The position numbers were made by a program, and so were the translations under genes. Positions 34,224 through 41,399 of a stretch of DNA of 47,976 bases are shown in pieces. Within the stretch, counting starts at the first letter, position 1, and the number at the start of each line of letters is the position of its first letter. This stretch comes from Methanoregula sp. (GTDB lineage Archaea > Halobacteriota > Methanomicrobia > Methanomicrobiales > Methanospirillaceae): contig JAUSBW010000113.1 of the NCBI GenBank assembly GCA_030651815.1, positions 1-47,976 on the forward strand, given 5' to 3'. The notes beneath the pieces are model-generated. The model searched no databases and had not been told where the DNA came from. It was given only the letters and a program-made list of their open reading frames with translations.

Positions 34224-34352
34224 CTGCCTCTCAATAGCATCCATTAGCGTACATTTTAAACCGCAGATCTGTCCTTGTTTACCTCAAATCACCTCAAAAT
34301 AGCGACTCTTAAAATCGGTGTGACGGAATTCCCCCTTTTTTGCAACCTGACC
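34224..34352. repeat. Long direct repeat, copy B (~130 bp)
   Basis: Second copy of the repeat at 33914-34038; both stand in the same orientation about 310 bases apart. Several blocks of 9-20 bases are identical and the spacers differ, indicating an old duplication or two copies of one mobile or structural element. Confidence 0.75.
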
Positions 34353-34579
34353 AGAACCAACCAGCGCATGATGTCCGGGAGATCCCCCTACCCTACGACG
34401 GAGAAAACCCCTGGCAGCAGAGTGCCCGGACTCCATGAGGAACATGCTCCCATAAGGTCTCATTCGTGGAAGGGCGCACTGCCAGCCCTTCCACGAAGAG
34501 ACACGAACAAGAGGTAAAATCAAAAAAAACTGGTAAATTATCCCTTTCCGGGATCGTCCCGGGATTTTGACAAAACCTG
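34353..34579. other. Spacer between the direct repeat and the dispersed repeats
   Basis: Short open frames on both strands only. GGAAGGGCGCACTG and CAGCCCTTCC (near 34468-34491) form a partial inverted repeat. Nothing is recognised as a gene. Confidence 0.3.
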
Positions 34580-34648
34580 GATCTTAGATGATCTTGTGAC
34601 ACGACCAAAAATTTGATCTTAGCCGATGTTCTGACATGACCAATTTTT
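34580..34648 (+). repeat. Dispersed ~35-bp repeat, copies 2 and 3 in tandem
   Basis: Unit 34580-34614 (GATCTTAGATGATCTTGTGA-CACGACCAAAAATTT) is followed directly by 34615-34648 (GATCTTAGCCGATGTTCTGA-CATGACCAATTTTT). The second unit joins directly onto a wecB fragment at 34650. The other copies are at 25685 and 47138. Confidence 0.78.
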
Positions 34649-34649
34649 C

Positions 34650-34889
34650 GGCGGTGTCCAGGAAGAATCCTGTATTCCGGGTGTGCCGTGCGTTACTCTC
34701 CGGAATACCACGGAGCGACCGGAGACTGTCGATGCCGGGGCGAATGTGCTGGTGGGAACCGGTCCTGAGCAGATCCGGGATGGTGTTAAGGAGCAGTTAA
34801 ACCAGCGAGGACATTGGGAAAATCCTTATGGGGATGGCAGGGCAAGTGTTAGTATTGTAAACCGTATTTCCGGGACGAATGAAAACTGA
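34650..34889 (+). pseudogene. wecB (UDP-GlcNAc 2-epimerase) C-terminal remnant, copy A
   Basis: The frame starting at 34650 gives GGVQEESCIPGVPCVTLRNT, TERPETVDAGANVLVGTGPE and a PYGDGRAS tail before the stop at 34889. This is the C-terminal 80 residues of WecB, where the G-G-x-Q-E-E and T-E-R-P-E motifs bind UDP-sugar. The front 280 or so residues are missing. The first 137 bases are identical to the copy at 36342. Confidence 0.85.
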
Positions 34890-34898
34890 GTGATGATC

Positions 34899-34976
34899 AT
34901 GGAAACACAAAATATACTGGTAACCGGTGGCGGAGGTTTCATAGGTACAAACCTGGTGAATGAACTAAAAATATGA
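34899..34976 (+). pseudogene. NAD-dependent sugar epimerase, N-terminal stub
   Basis: ATG 34899 starts METQNILVTGGGGFIGTNLV and stops after 25 codons. The GGGGFIG sequence is the Rossmann NAD-binding loop of short-chain epimerases (GalE/RmlB class), which are over 300 residues. Only the first strand-loop-helix remains. It follows the wecB remnant, as in polysaccharide gene clusters. Confidence 0.75.
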
Positions 34977-35050
34977 TCCGTCTCTGCCATATAATTCGAT
35001 CGGTGATATGCAGAAAAAGTAAATAGTAACCATGTTCAAACACACTTACC

Positions 35051-35257
35051 ATGACTGATCAGGAATGCGCCACTAAGAGGATTTCGGTATGCCCGAGCAC
35101 TTGGGAAGCCGTTCACCATCTCAAAAAGCCCGGACAAACTTTTGACGATGTGATAAACGAACTCGTCCGAACCGATTCCGAAACCCGGTTAATTGAGGAA
35201 ATGGCTCGTCTGCGGAAGAGAGACAGGTATGTCCCACTCTCGGAGATTAATGTGTGA
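35051..35257 (+). CDS. Antitoxin of a RelE-type module
   Basis: The 68-residue protein contains TKRISVCPSTWEAVHHLKKPGQTFDDVINELV in two parts. This is the archaeal VapB/DUF7557-like pattern in which 'T-F-D-D-V-I-N-E-L' is a DNA-binding helix. The Arg-rich and acidic C-terminal helix likely contacts the toxin. Its last codon and stop overlap the toxin's GTG start. Confidence 0.8.
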   Translation: MTDQECATKRISVCPSTWEAVHHLKKPGQTFDDVINELVRTDSETRLIEEMARLRKRDRYVPLSEINV

Positions 35258-35538
35258 ATTTTACAGTCAGTATCGATATCGATGCGATCGCGTACGTAAA
35301 TTCGCTCGATGATAAAAGTAAACAGATTATTAAGACACATCTCAGGACCTTAGAACATGATCCCTTTCCGGGAAAAGGAGGAGATAAAGAACTATTGAAT
35401 CTCCGCCAGGATGTGAAGATATATCGGCTCCATATAGGGCGCTCATTCACTGCATATTATGAGATTGAAGGAAAAACGGTTTTTGTAAACGAGATTTTAA
35501 CCATTGAGCAGGCTCATAAAAAGTATAAACGACTATAG
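35254..35538 (+). CDS. RelE/ParE-family toxin
   Basis: The GTG at 35254 overlaps the antitoxin stop. The 94-residue product has the order helix, DPFPGKGGDKELLNLRQDVKIYRLHIGRSFTAYYEIEGKTVFVNEIL (in consecutive strands), and a final helix, as in the RelE fold of mRNA interferases and gyrase poisons. The RLHIGRSFTAYYEI core strand and the late V-x-E-I-L match the family. Which target it has cannot be decided. Confidence 0.88.
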   Translation: MNFTVSIDIDAIAYVNSLDDKSKQIIKTHLRTLEHDPFPGKGGDKELLNLRQDVKIYRLHIGRSFTAYYEIEGKTVFVNEILTIEQAHKKYKRL

Positions 35539-35689
35539 AGGATTTCGAATAACCGGCAACAATGAAGAGATGATTAAAACATTCCCCGATAGGAATAGTG
35601 ACTGTTGTACAGTTAAAAATACGTTAACCCAATAATGAATTTACAATGCGTGGCATTTTTTGTTCTGGCGAATTTTTGGTCATGTTCAA

Positions 35690-36150
35690 AGATTCTGATG
35701 ATGTGCGATCTGAATACCGGATGAAAGAAGTGAAACATTTTAGAGATTACAACGGGGATCTGCGCCTTGTATTCTATTGAGCTCCCGAAATTTTTAAAAA
35801 CCCTGGAGGAACTTGAAACACCTGAGGATAAATGGCTGTATTTTGTCAAGGATGCAGGAAGCCTCGAGTTCAAACCGGTGACACTGACAAGTATCCCTGA
35901 AATAGAACACGCGCTTGATATTGCAAACGAGTCCGGGCTTACCTGTCATGAACTTGAGATACAGCACAAACGCCGGGATTTTATTATTTTGTAGCGGGGG
36001 TCCATTTAAAAAAGCGAAAACCGATGGTCTTGCTGAGGGGCATGCCGAGATCATAAAGTGCATGAAAGCGAGTGGAATATCTACCGATGAAATCGCACGA
36101 GTCACCGGACTGCCAAGGGATGAGATTGAAAAAAATCGTGTGAGAATAAT
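35690..36150 (+). pseudogene. Rpn/PD-(D/E)XK family nuclease, frameshifted remnant
   Basis: Three pieces in different frames together give an Rpn-type (PDDEXK_2) protein: first, KEVKHFRDYNGDLRLVFY up to about 35778. Second, SIELPKFLKTLEELETPEDK and KWLYFVKDAGSLE at 35767-35994, which is very characteristic. Third, KAKTDGLAEGHAEIIKCMKA, STDEIARVTGLPRDEIEK up to about 36140, the Rpn C-terminal repeat and helix-turn-helix. At least two frameshifts and the missing N-terminal nuclease core make it non-functional. Rpn proteins are often linked to recombination. Confidence 0.8.
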
Positions 36151-36299
36151 CGTGATGAGGCCCATTTTAAAAACCGATCGTATCCGGGTACGAAGGTATA
36201 GGATTCACCTTCCGGACCCCTGCTCAGACCGGGACACATTTTTCCTTCAATACGTTATGCGGGATATCCGTCATTGAACCCACCGGTTTTTTAGAATTT

Positions 36300-36536
36300 T
36301 TGCAACTTGAGGCACATGCCCGCCTCATCCTGACGGCCTCTGGCGGTGTCCAGGAAGAATCCTGTATTCCGGGTGTGCCGTGCGTTACTCTCCGGAATAC
36401 CACGGAGCGACCGGAGACTGTCGATGCCGGGGCGAATGTGCTGGTGGGAACCGGTCCTGAGCAGATCCGGGATGGTGTGAAAGAGCAGTTAAATCAGGAA
36501 AAACATTGGGAAAATCCTTATGGGGATGACAACTAG
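36300..36536 (+). pseudogene. wecB remnant, copy B
   Basis: The open frame reads LQLEAHARLILTASGGVQEE, the GVPCVTLRNTTERPE block and HWENPYGDDN before a stop. This is again only the C-terminal 78 residues of WecB. 36342-36478 is identical over 137 bases to copy A (34650-34786), with later divergence. The upstream join TTTTTGCAACTTGAGGCACA at 36296 is also found at copy C (47170). Confidence 0.85.
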
Positions 36537-36569
36537 GAATACCAGCACATTTTAAGAAGCGATTGGCTA

Positions 36570-36830
36570 TCACTTATAGGAACTGTACCAGTGCTCGTAC
36601 TCTTTATGACTGGTGAAGCAGTGTAATATATACGTTCGATCTTCATTGATATCGTAGATTATTCTTGCTTGTTTTGTTACTTTCTCTACATGACAGGGAA
36701 TGCCATGTTTCATATGTTTGCTGGGAGGTCTGGAATGTATCTTCTCAAGATGCATAAGAAATATTGCTTTCATATCCTGAGGTAGATTTGCCAGCTCTTT
36801 TTTGGCAGAATCTGAAAAAACAAGTTCCAT
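36570..36830 (-). CDS. RelE-type toxin
   Basis: The 86-residue protein opens MELVFSDSAKKELANLPQDM, has SKHMKHGIPCHVEKVTKQAR, then IIYDINEDRTYILHCFTSHKEYEHW. This is the RelE/HigB fold order with strand RIIYDINED and a final basic/aromatic helix, fitting an mRNA interferase. It lies 13 bases downstream of its RHH-like antitoxin gene. Confidence 0.85.
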   Translation of the reverse strand: MELVFSDSAKKELANLPQDMKAIFLMHLEKIHSRPPSKHMKHGIPCHVEKVTKQARIIYDINEDRTYILHCFTSHKEYEHWYSSYK

Positions 36831-36843
36831 AATTCCTGAAAGG

Positions 36844-37080
36844 TCAGCATTTGAGGATTTTCTTTATCTCATCAAAGGAGTAGGATGGATTTTTTTTGGT
36901 TTCAATCTCACTCATTTCTGTCGTAACGGCTCTATGTACAAGCATGAGTTCTTCATCCTCAAGCATTCGCTCATAGGCAAGGATAGCTTGTCGTATCACT
37001 TCGGTCTGGTTTCCGGCATACCCTTTCTCGATGATCCTTTTTATCACTGCCTCATAAGGCGATCCAATATTGATGTTCAT
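36844..37080 (-). CDS. ParD-like RHH antitoxin
   Basis: ATG 37080 (MNINIGSPYEAVIKRIIEKG) is preferred over 37089. Residues 1-40 form strand plus helices typical of archaeal ParD/RHH regulators (YAGNQTEVIRQAILAYE). The acidic C-terminus (TTEMSEIETKKNPSYSFDE) would neutralise the RelE toxin. A perfect palindrome lies in its promoter. Confidence 0.82.
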   Translation of the reverse strand: MNINIGSPYEAVIKRIIEKGYAGNQTEVIRQAILAYERMLEDEELMLVHRAVTTEMSEIETKKNPSYSFDEIKKILKC

Positions 37081-37104
37081 AATCCACAACGCTATGTATA
37101 TTGA

Positions 37105-37120
37105 ATGATCATTTGATCAT
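37105..37120 (-). promoter_or_regulatory. Operator palindrome ATGATCA-tt-TGATCAT
   Basis: A perfect 7-bp inverted repeat is located just downstream of a minus-strand TATA-like ATTTATATG (37119-37127), between the TATA box and the antitoxin start. This is the expected site for self-repression. Confidence 0.6.
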
Positions 37121-37343
37121 ATAAATAATGCTCATGCGGTATAATTGTGGGCCAGTGTTCGTTCAATTTGAATCCCGCCTTTGCCCCGAGCATCGTGTTT
37201 TTTTAAAGCCAATGTCTTCATTGCCGAATTCCGTTGCGATAATTTCCTTCACATAACCGTTTGATTCAATTATCCCGGATACAAATATTACCAGAACGAT
37301 TTATTCTCTTTAAGGAACCTTCTCCAGATCTTCCGATCATCCC
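37121..37343. other. Gene-free debris upstream of the ABC ATPase remnant
   Basis: No recognisable gene; a few short open frames and a run of seven or more T residues at 37200-37206. It may be the decayed start of the polysaccharide transport locus. Confidence 0.3.
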
Positions 37344-37644
37344 GCCATCCGCGTCCGCAATCTCAACAAGAAATACACCATTGGCGGACCGCAGGAGAAG
37401 TACCTCACCCTCCGCGATGCAATTGTCAATTCGGTGAAGGCGCCGTTCAAGCGATTCCATCGTGCTCCACCTGCCGAAGAATTCCGGGCGCTGAAGGGAT
37501 GTGTCGTTTGATGGGGAACAGGGAGAGGTTGTGGGAATTATCGGGCGGAATGGGGCGGGGAAGTCGACGCTGCTGAAAATTTTATCCCGGATTACTCGGT
37601 CAACGGAAGTTAATGTTAATCCGTATGACAGGGTTTATAAATAA
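37344..37644 (+). pseudogene. Polysaccharide ABC-exporter ATPase (Wzt/TagH-like), frameshifted fragment
   Basis: The frame from 37344 reads AIRVRNLNKKYTIGGPQEKY, then LTLRDAIVNSVKAPFKRF and EEFRALK. One extra G at about 37496-37498 shifts the frame; the next frame continues with [33 protein letters not shown] and a stop at 37644. This is the N-terminus of a Wzt/TagH type ATPase with Walker A G-R-N-G-A-G-K-S. Everything after the first 95 or so residues (Q-loop, signature, Walker B) is missing. Confidence 0.85.
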
Positions 37645-37698
37645 AAACAGGATACACACTATTCATTATAAAAATAATACAGAGATGGATGTATTTTT

Positions 37699-37959
37699 AT
37701 GGCAGATGTATGCTTGAAAATTCCGGAACATATTGTAAATGTCATCCGGTTCCCTCCGGGGGAGATGGAGTGTGAACTCTTAAAGGAACTGGCATTGGGA
37801 TTATACCAGCGAGATGTGCTGTCTTCCGGAAATGCATGCATACTTGCAGGTATGGATCGCTGGCAATTCAATAATGCATTAAAACTTCGAAAAATACCAA
37901 GACATTACACAGAAAGTAACTTAAAAGAGGATATAGAATATGCTCGTGGTCGTCAGTGA
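37699..37959 (+). CDS. UPF0175 antitoxin
   Basis: The 86-residue protein starts with ADVCLKIPEHIVNVIRFPPG and continues ECELLKELALGLYQRDVLSSGNACILAGMDRW in two helical parts. These match UPF0175 proteins, whose second half is a helix-turn-helix. It overlaps the following DUF3368-type toxin gene by 20 bases. TATA-like TATAAAAATA lies near 37670. Confidence 0.85.
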   Translation: MADVCLKIPEHIVNVIRFPPGEMECELLKELALGLYQRDVLSSGNACILAGMDRWQFNNALKLRKIPRHYTESNLKEDIEYARGRQ

Positions 37960-38152
37960 CTCGTCACCACTGATGAATCTCGCAGGAATCGACAGGCTAT
38001 ATCTGGTGCATGAACAGTTTGGGGAGGTGATAATTCCTCCATCAGTATGGGACGAAATTGTCCTGAATAGTGACACATTACCGGGCGTTTCTGAGGTGCG
38101 AAAAGCCTATGATGCCGGATGGATTTCAATTGCGAGACCTGATAATACCTGA
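37940..38152 (+). pseudogene. DUF3368 PIN toxin, truncated
   Basis: The 70-residue reading frame begins MLVVVSDSSPLMNLAGIDRL (first PIN Asp) and includes IIPPSVWDEIV and DAGWISIA, as at the start of DUF3368 proteins. A full-length member is about 150-160 residues and should continue with the H-G-E and D-D-x-x-A-R segments. Here it stops at 38152. The catalytic site is incomplete, so it is likely inactive or a remnant. Confidence 0.75.
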
Positions 38153-38212
38153 AATCCTATGATGTTTATCTGAATCCGGGTTTTTCCGGTTGTATACACG
38201 GGGGATGGATAC

Positions 38213-38449
38213 ATGACAAAAACATTGGAAGTTGTCTATGATGGATCTGTATTCCGACCATCAGGTCCGGTTAATCTTGAGGCTGGAAAAAAGTATACAA
38301 TTTCGGTGAGTTCTCCCGATAAAGACAATGATGTTGAGCAGGATCCTGCATTTGACATTGCATCACTTGCCGTGACAACAGATATCCCGGATCTTTCAAC
38401 GGAGCACGATCATTATCTGTACGGACTGCCGAAACGAAGGAGTCCATGA
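38213..38449 (+). CDS. AF2212-like (DUF104) antitoxin, apparently orphan
   Basis: The 78-residue protein opens TKTLEVVYDGSVFRPSGPVN and LEAGKKYTISV, which is the DUF104/AF2212 antitoxin signature (E-V-x-Y-x-x-G-x-F-x-P). Family members are followed by a PIN-domain toxin gene; none is present here within 1 kb. The next gene is a glycosyltransferase. It may be orphaned or may act on a PIN toxin elsewhere. Confidence 0.8.
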   Translation: MTKTLEVVYDGSVFRPSGPVNLEAGKKYTISVSSPDKDNDVEQDPAFDIASLAVTTDIPDLSTEHDHYLYGLPKRRSP

Positions 38450-38498
38450 AAAATCAAAACAGATAGATAAATAAATTGAAAATTTTAATAGTAGATGG

Positions 38499-39440
38499 AT
38501 TATTACGACTCTTTCAGAAGATTCTCCTGCATTCCATCAAGAAGGATCCGGAAAAAATATTATTGCGGTCATTCCTGCTTATAACGAAGAGATTGCAATC
38601 GGGAGCGTGGTGATCCGGACCAGACAATTTGTCAATACCGTCATTGTAATTGATGATGGGTCTCTGGACATGACCAGTATTATTGCAGAACATGCTGACG
38701 CAGAAGTCATCCGTCTTTCGAAAAATCATGGTAAGGCATATGCAGTGCTGCGAGGTTTTGACCGGGCGCGCCAGTTGAATGCAGATATTGTTATTATGCT
38801 TGATGGGGATGGTCAGCATCACCCGGAAGAGATTCCCAGTATAATCGCCCCGATTCTCAAAGATGATGCAGACCTTGTCATAGGATCCCGTTTCCTGAAA
38901 AATGAAAACAGTATACCTTTTTACCGCAAGGTCGGTCAGAAAACACTTGATACATTTACAAAATTTGCATCCTCCTATAAATCCACGGACTCACAATCGG
39001 GGTTCCGGGCATTGAATGCAAAAGCCCTGAACTGTTTTACAATAGAACCATCAGGATACGACATCGAATCGGTTATGATCTCCTATTTATCAGATAAAGG
39101 TTTCAGAATCGTTGAAGTTCCAATTGACGTCAATTATGAAGTCCCTCATAAGCATAAAAAGAATTTTTTCAGTCATGGCATGGCGGTGCTCAGCAACCTG
39201 GTGGGAATTATTGGATACAGGAGACCGTTGATATCGTTTGGGATGCCGGGACTTATTTTGATGCTATTCGGTTTTTATATGGGGATCTGGGCAATAACCG
39301 ATTATACAGCGAATAAAGTGTTTCCCTATTCTCTGACCGCGGTTGCGGGTGTATTTCTCGTTATTGGATTAATGTTCCTAAATACTGCACTTATCCTCAA
39401 CTCGCTGGTGCAGTTAATGCAACATTCACCCAAAAAGTAA
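38499..39440 (+). CDS. Glycosyltransferase family 2 with C-terminal membrane helices
   Basis: The reading frame is open from 38475. The conserved start of the GT-A domain IIAVIPAYNEEIAIGSVV lies at 38559-38612, upstream of the first GTG (38607). Further motifs are VIVIDDGSLDMT, IVIMLDGDGQHHPEEIP (DxD), LVIGSRFLKN and DSQSGFRALNA. The last 80 residues have two membrane helices. No ATG, GTG or TTG lies in frame before the conserved part, so the start given (ATT 38499) is only a lower bound. An ATG at 38495 in another frame suggests a frameshift. Function is probably dolichyl-phosphate or surface sugar transfer. Confidence 0.72.
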   Translation: MITTLSEDSPAFHQEGSGKNIIAVIPAYNEEIAIGSVVIRTRQFVNTVIVIDDGSLDMTSIIAEHADAEVIRLSKNHGKAYAVLRGFDRARQLNADIVIMLDGDGQHHPEEIPSIIAPILKDDADLVIGSRFLKNENSIPFYRKVGQKTLDTFTKFASSYKSTDSQSGFRALNAKALNCFTIEPSGYDIESVMISYLSDKGFRIVEVPIDVNYEVPHKHKKNFFSHGMAVLSNLVGIIGYRRPLISFGMPGLILMLFGFYMGIWAITDYTANKVFPYSLTAVAGVFLVIGLMFLNTALILNSLVQLMQHSPKK

Positions 39441-39443
39441 GGT

Positions 39444-41378
39444 GTGATAACAAGGTTTAATCGTCCGGATAAAGAGAATTATTATAGATTCTTTGACATG
39501 ATTCCAATAAAGCGTATTTTTTTATTTGGCATTCTTGCACTGCTATCCTTGCTCTTTTTAGTAATTTTACGTCTCAACTATTACAGCATTGTCTTTTCGG
39601 TCGTTTTTGGAATTCTGGGAATGATCGTTTTTATTGCGCTCGATTGGTTATCAGATTCTGATCTGAAGGGAGATAACGAAATTGAACCAGATAAAAACCC
39701 TCTCCAGAATTTTTGTTCCTGTTCACCCGGTAAGCTCCTTACCATTTTATTTTTGATTTTTTTCTCGTTGAGCCTCCTGTCTCTGTTTTTAGGAGAGTAT
39801 ACAAAAACAGTGGCATATTATCTGTGTATTTCATTCTGTGCCGGTATCTTAATAGTTGAAATTTTAAGTTACCGCACGCAGATTCAGGGATATGTGATAT
39901 TACTAAAAGCGGTACTGTTATCCATAAATGTTGTTTTTGCGAATCATTTGATTTTCATCCATGGTATATCATTGCCGGACTTCGGTCTTCATTTCCCTGT
40001 ATTTGTCATGTCAATTCTCGATACGGGGCATGTCTCTTCTAATACCATTGGGATTTACAATATTTTTTCCGTCCACCATATTTTTGCGTCAGAGGGAGCA
40101 CTATTGACCGGATATAATCCTCAATCAATCTATCTCTTGTTCGGTAGTTTTTTAATCGCAATCGGAGTTTTGTTTGTCTTTATCATCGGAAAGCGGTTTG
40201 TGAATTTCCAGTTTGGGCTCGTTGCCGCCCTCTTGTTCACGTGTCTTGATTATTACCTGATGTATGGTGAACACCCGGAACACCAGGCATATAATTATGG
40301 ATTTGCACTCATTTGCTTCACGATAATTCTCTTCACCTACCGATCTAATAAACCTGCTTTTTACGTACTTTTTGTATTGAGTGCTGTTGCGATGACCCTC
40401 ACGCACCATTTCTCTACTGCGATTGTTTTTGTTACCGTATTTTCACTATTGATTATCGATATATATCACATCCTGCAAAAAAGAGTTTTTTCTCTTCCAA
40501 GTAAATTCATAGTTTTAACATTATCTCTGTTATTGTTTGTGGCTATCTGTTTAGTATCCGGTAACAATCCTGTTCAGTATGCAAGCTCGGTTTTTAATCC
40601 ATATTTCAAGGATATGTATTCTTTAGTCGCGAATCTCTTTGTTACTCCTATCCCGGTCACGCCTATCCCGGTCACGCCTATACCGGTCACGCCTATACCG
40701 GTCACGCCTCCCCCCTATGTTCCCCCAATGGGATACGACAAACTTCCCCTTATCACATTATTTGAAAATACACTTGGCTCATCCCTGCTGGTACTTGCAG
40801 CTGTAATGGGTTTCTGTTCATGTATCAAAAAAAGATTCTGGTTTGGGGACGTGACCATCCTTAATGGAATCCTCCTATCCATCTTATTGGGAATGGGAAT
40901 TCTCTTCTCCTACGTGTTTTTCCTCCCGGATCGCCTGTACCCGTTCCTCCAGATTTTTAGTCTGGTTTTTTTGGGAGCCGCTGGTATACTCTGGTTGTAC
41001 AATGCAGTTCCTTTAAAAAAACGTTTAGTCATTATCGGATGCATTAGCATCCTTATCGTGATGATGTCCTTTTTCTCTCTCGCCAGTATCATCAACGGAT
41101 TTGAGACAAGTCCTTTTGTGGGAGATACTGTTGCATATTCGAAATCATATACAACAAGTCAGGACGTATCATTTGGTGAGTGGTGGACTACCTTCGCACG
41201 GGTCAATTCATACACGGTTTTCGATCGTACGCTCATTAAAACCGGCATCCTGAATAGCGGGGGTAAATTCGGGCAGCATAGCTTTACAAAAATCGATTCC
41301 GGGCAATTGATTTCAAAGAATTCATATTCATCATACTATGATAACGGGCTTATCATCATGATGAATAATAACCCGTAA
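39444..41378 (+). CDS. Large polytopic membrane protein, probable surface-glycan or GT-C type
   Basis: The 644-residue protein has about 13 membrane helices. The GTG at 39444, three bases after the GT2 stop, is used; ATG 39498 is an alternative. A Pro-rich loop of about 25 residues (VTPIPVTPIPVTPIPVTPIP, residues about 400-425) is encoded by tandem 15-bp repeats. A soluble tail (SFGEWWTTFARVN...) follows the last helix. The general layout suits a GT-C glycosyltransferase or polymerase (compare DUF2206-type proteins), but no motif is decisive. Co-transcribed with the preceding GT2. Confidence 0.75.
   Translation: MITRFNRPDKENYYRFFDMIPIKRIFLFGILALLSLLFLVILRLNYYSIVFSVVFGILGMIVFIALDWLSDSDLKGDNEIEPDKNPLQNFCSCSPGKLLTILFLIFFSLSLLSLFLGEYTKTVAYYLCISFCAGILIVEILSYRTQIQGYVILLKAVLLSINVVFANHLIFIHGISLPDFGLHFPVFVMSILDTGHVSSNTIGIYNIFSVHHIFASEGALLTGYNPQSIYLLFGSFLIAIGVLFVFIIGKRFVNFQFGLVAALLFTCLDYYLMYGEHPEHQAYNYGFALICFTIILFTYRSNKPAFYVLFVLSAVAMTLTHHFSTAIVFVTVFSLLIIDIYHILQKRVFSLPSKFIVLTLSLLLFVAICLVSGNNPVQYASSVFNPYFKDMYSLVANLFVTPIPVTPIPVTPIPVTPIPVTPPPYVPPMGYDKLPLITLFENTLGSSLLVLAAVMGFCSCIKKRFWFGDVTILNGILLSILLGMGILFSYVFFLPDRLYPFLQIFSLVFLGAAGILWLYNAVPLKKRLVIIGCISILIVMMSFFSLASIINGFETSPFVGDTVAYSKSYTTSQDVSFGEWWTTFARVNSYTVFDRTLIKTGILNSGGKFGQHSFTKIDSGQLISKNSYSSYYDNGLIIMMNNNP
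40644..40703 (+). repeat. Four tandem 15-bp repeats encoding TPIPV
   Basis: ACTCCTATCCCGGTC, ACGCCTATCCCGGTC, then ACGCCTATACCGGTC twice. The repeats are in frame and code for TPIPV units in a presumed external loop of the membrane protein. Confidence 0.9.
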
Positions 41379-41399
41379 AAAAACGATCTTTTCCTCAGA

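Noticed and set aside
37266-37460. Minus-strand ORF of 64 codons
   Set aside because: It is antisense to the ABC ATPase remnant, which has a clear protein match.
37344-37644. Programmed frameshift in the ABC ATPase
   Set aside because: The gene also ends soon after Walker A, so it is dead regardless of frame.
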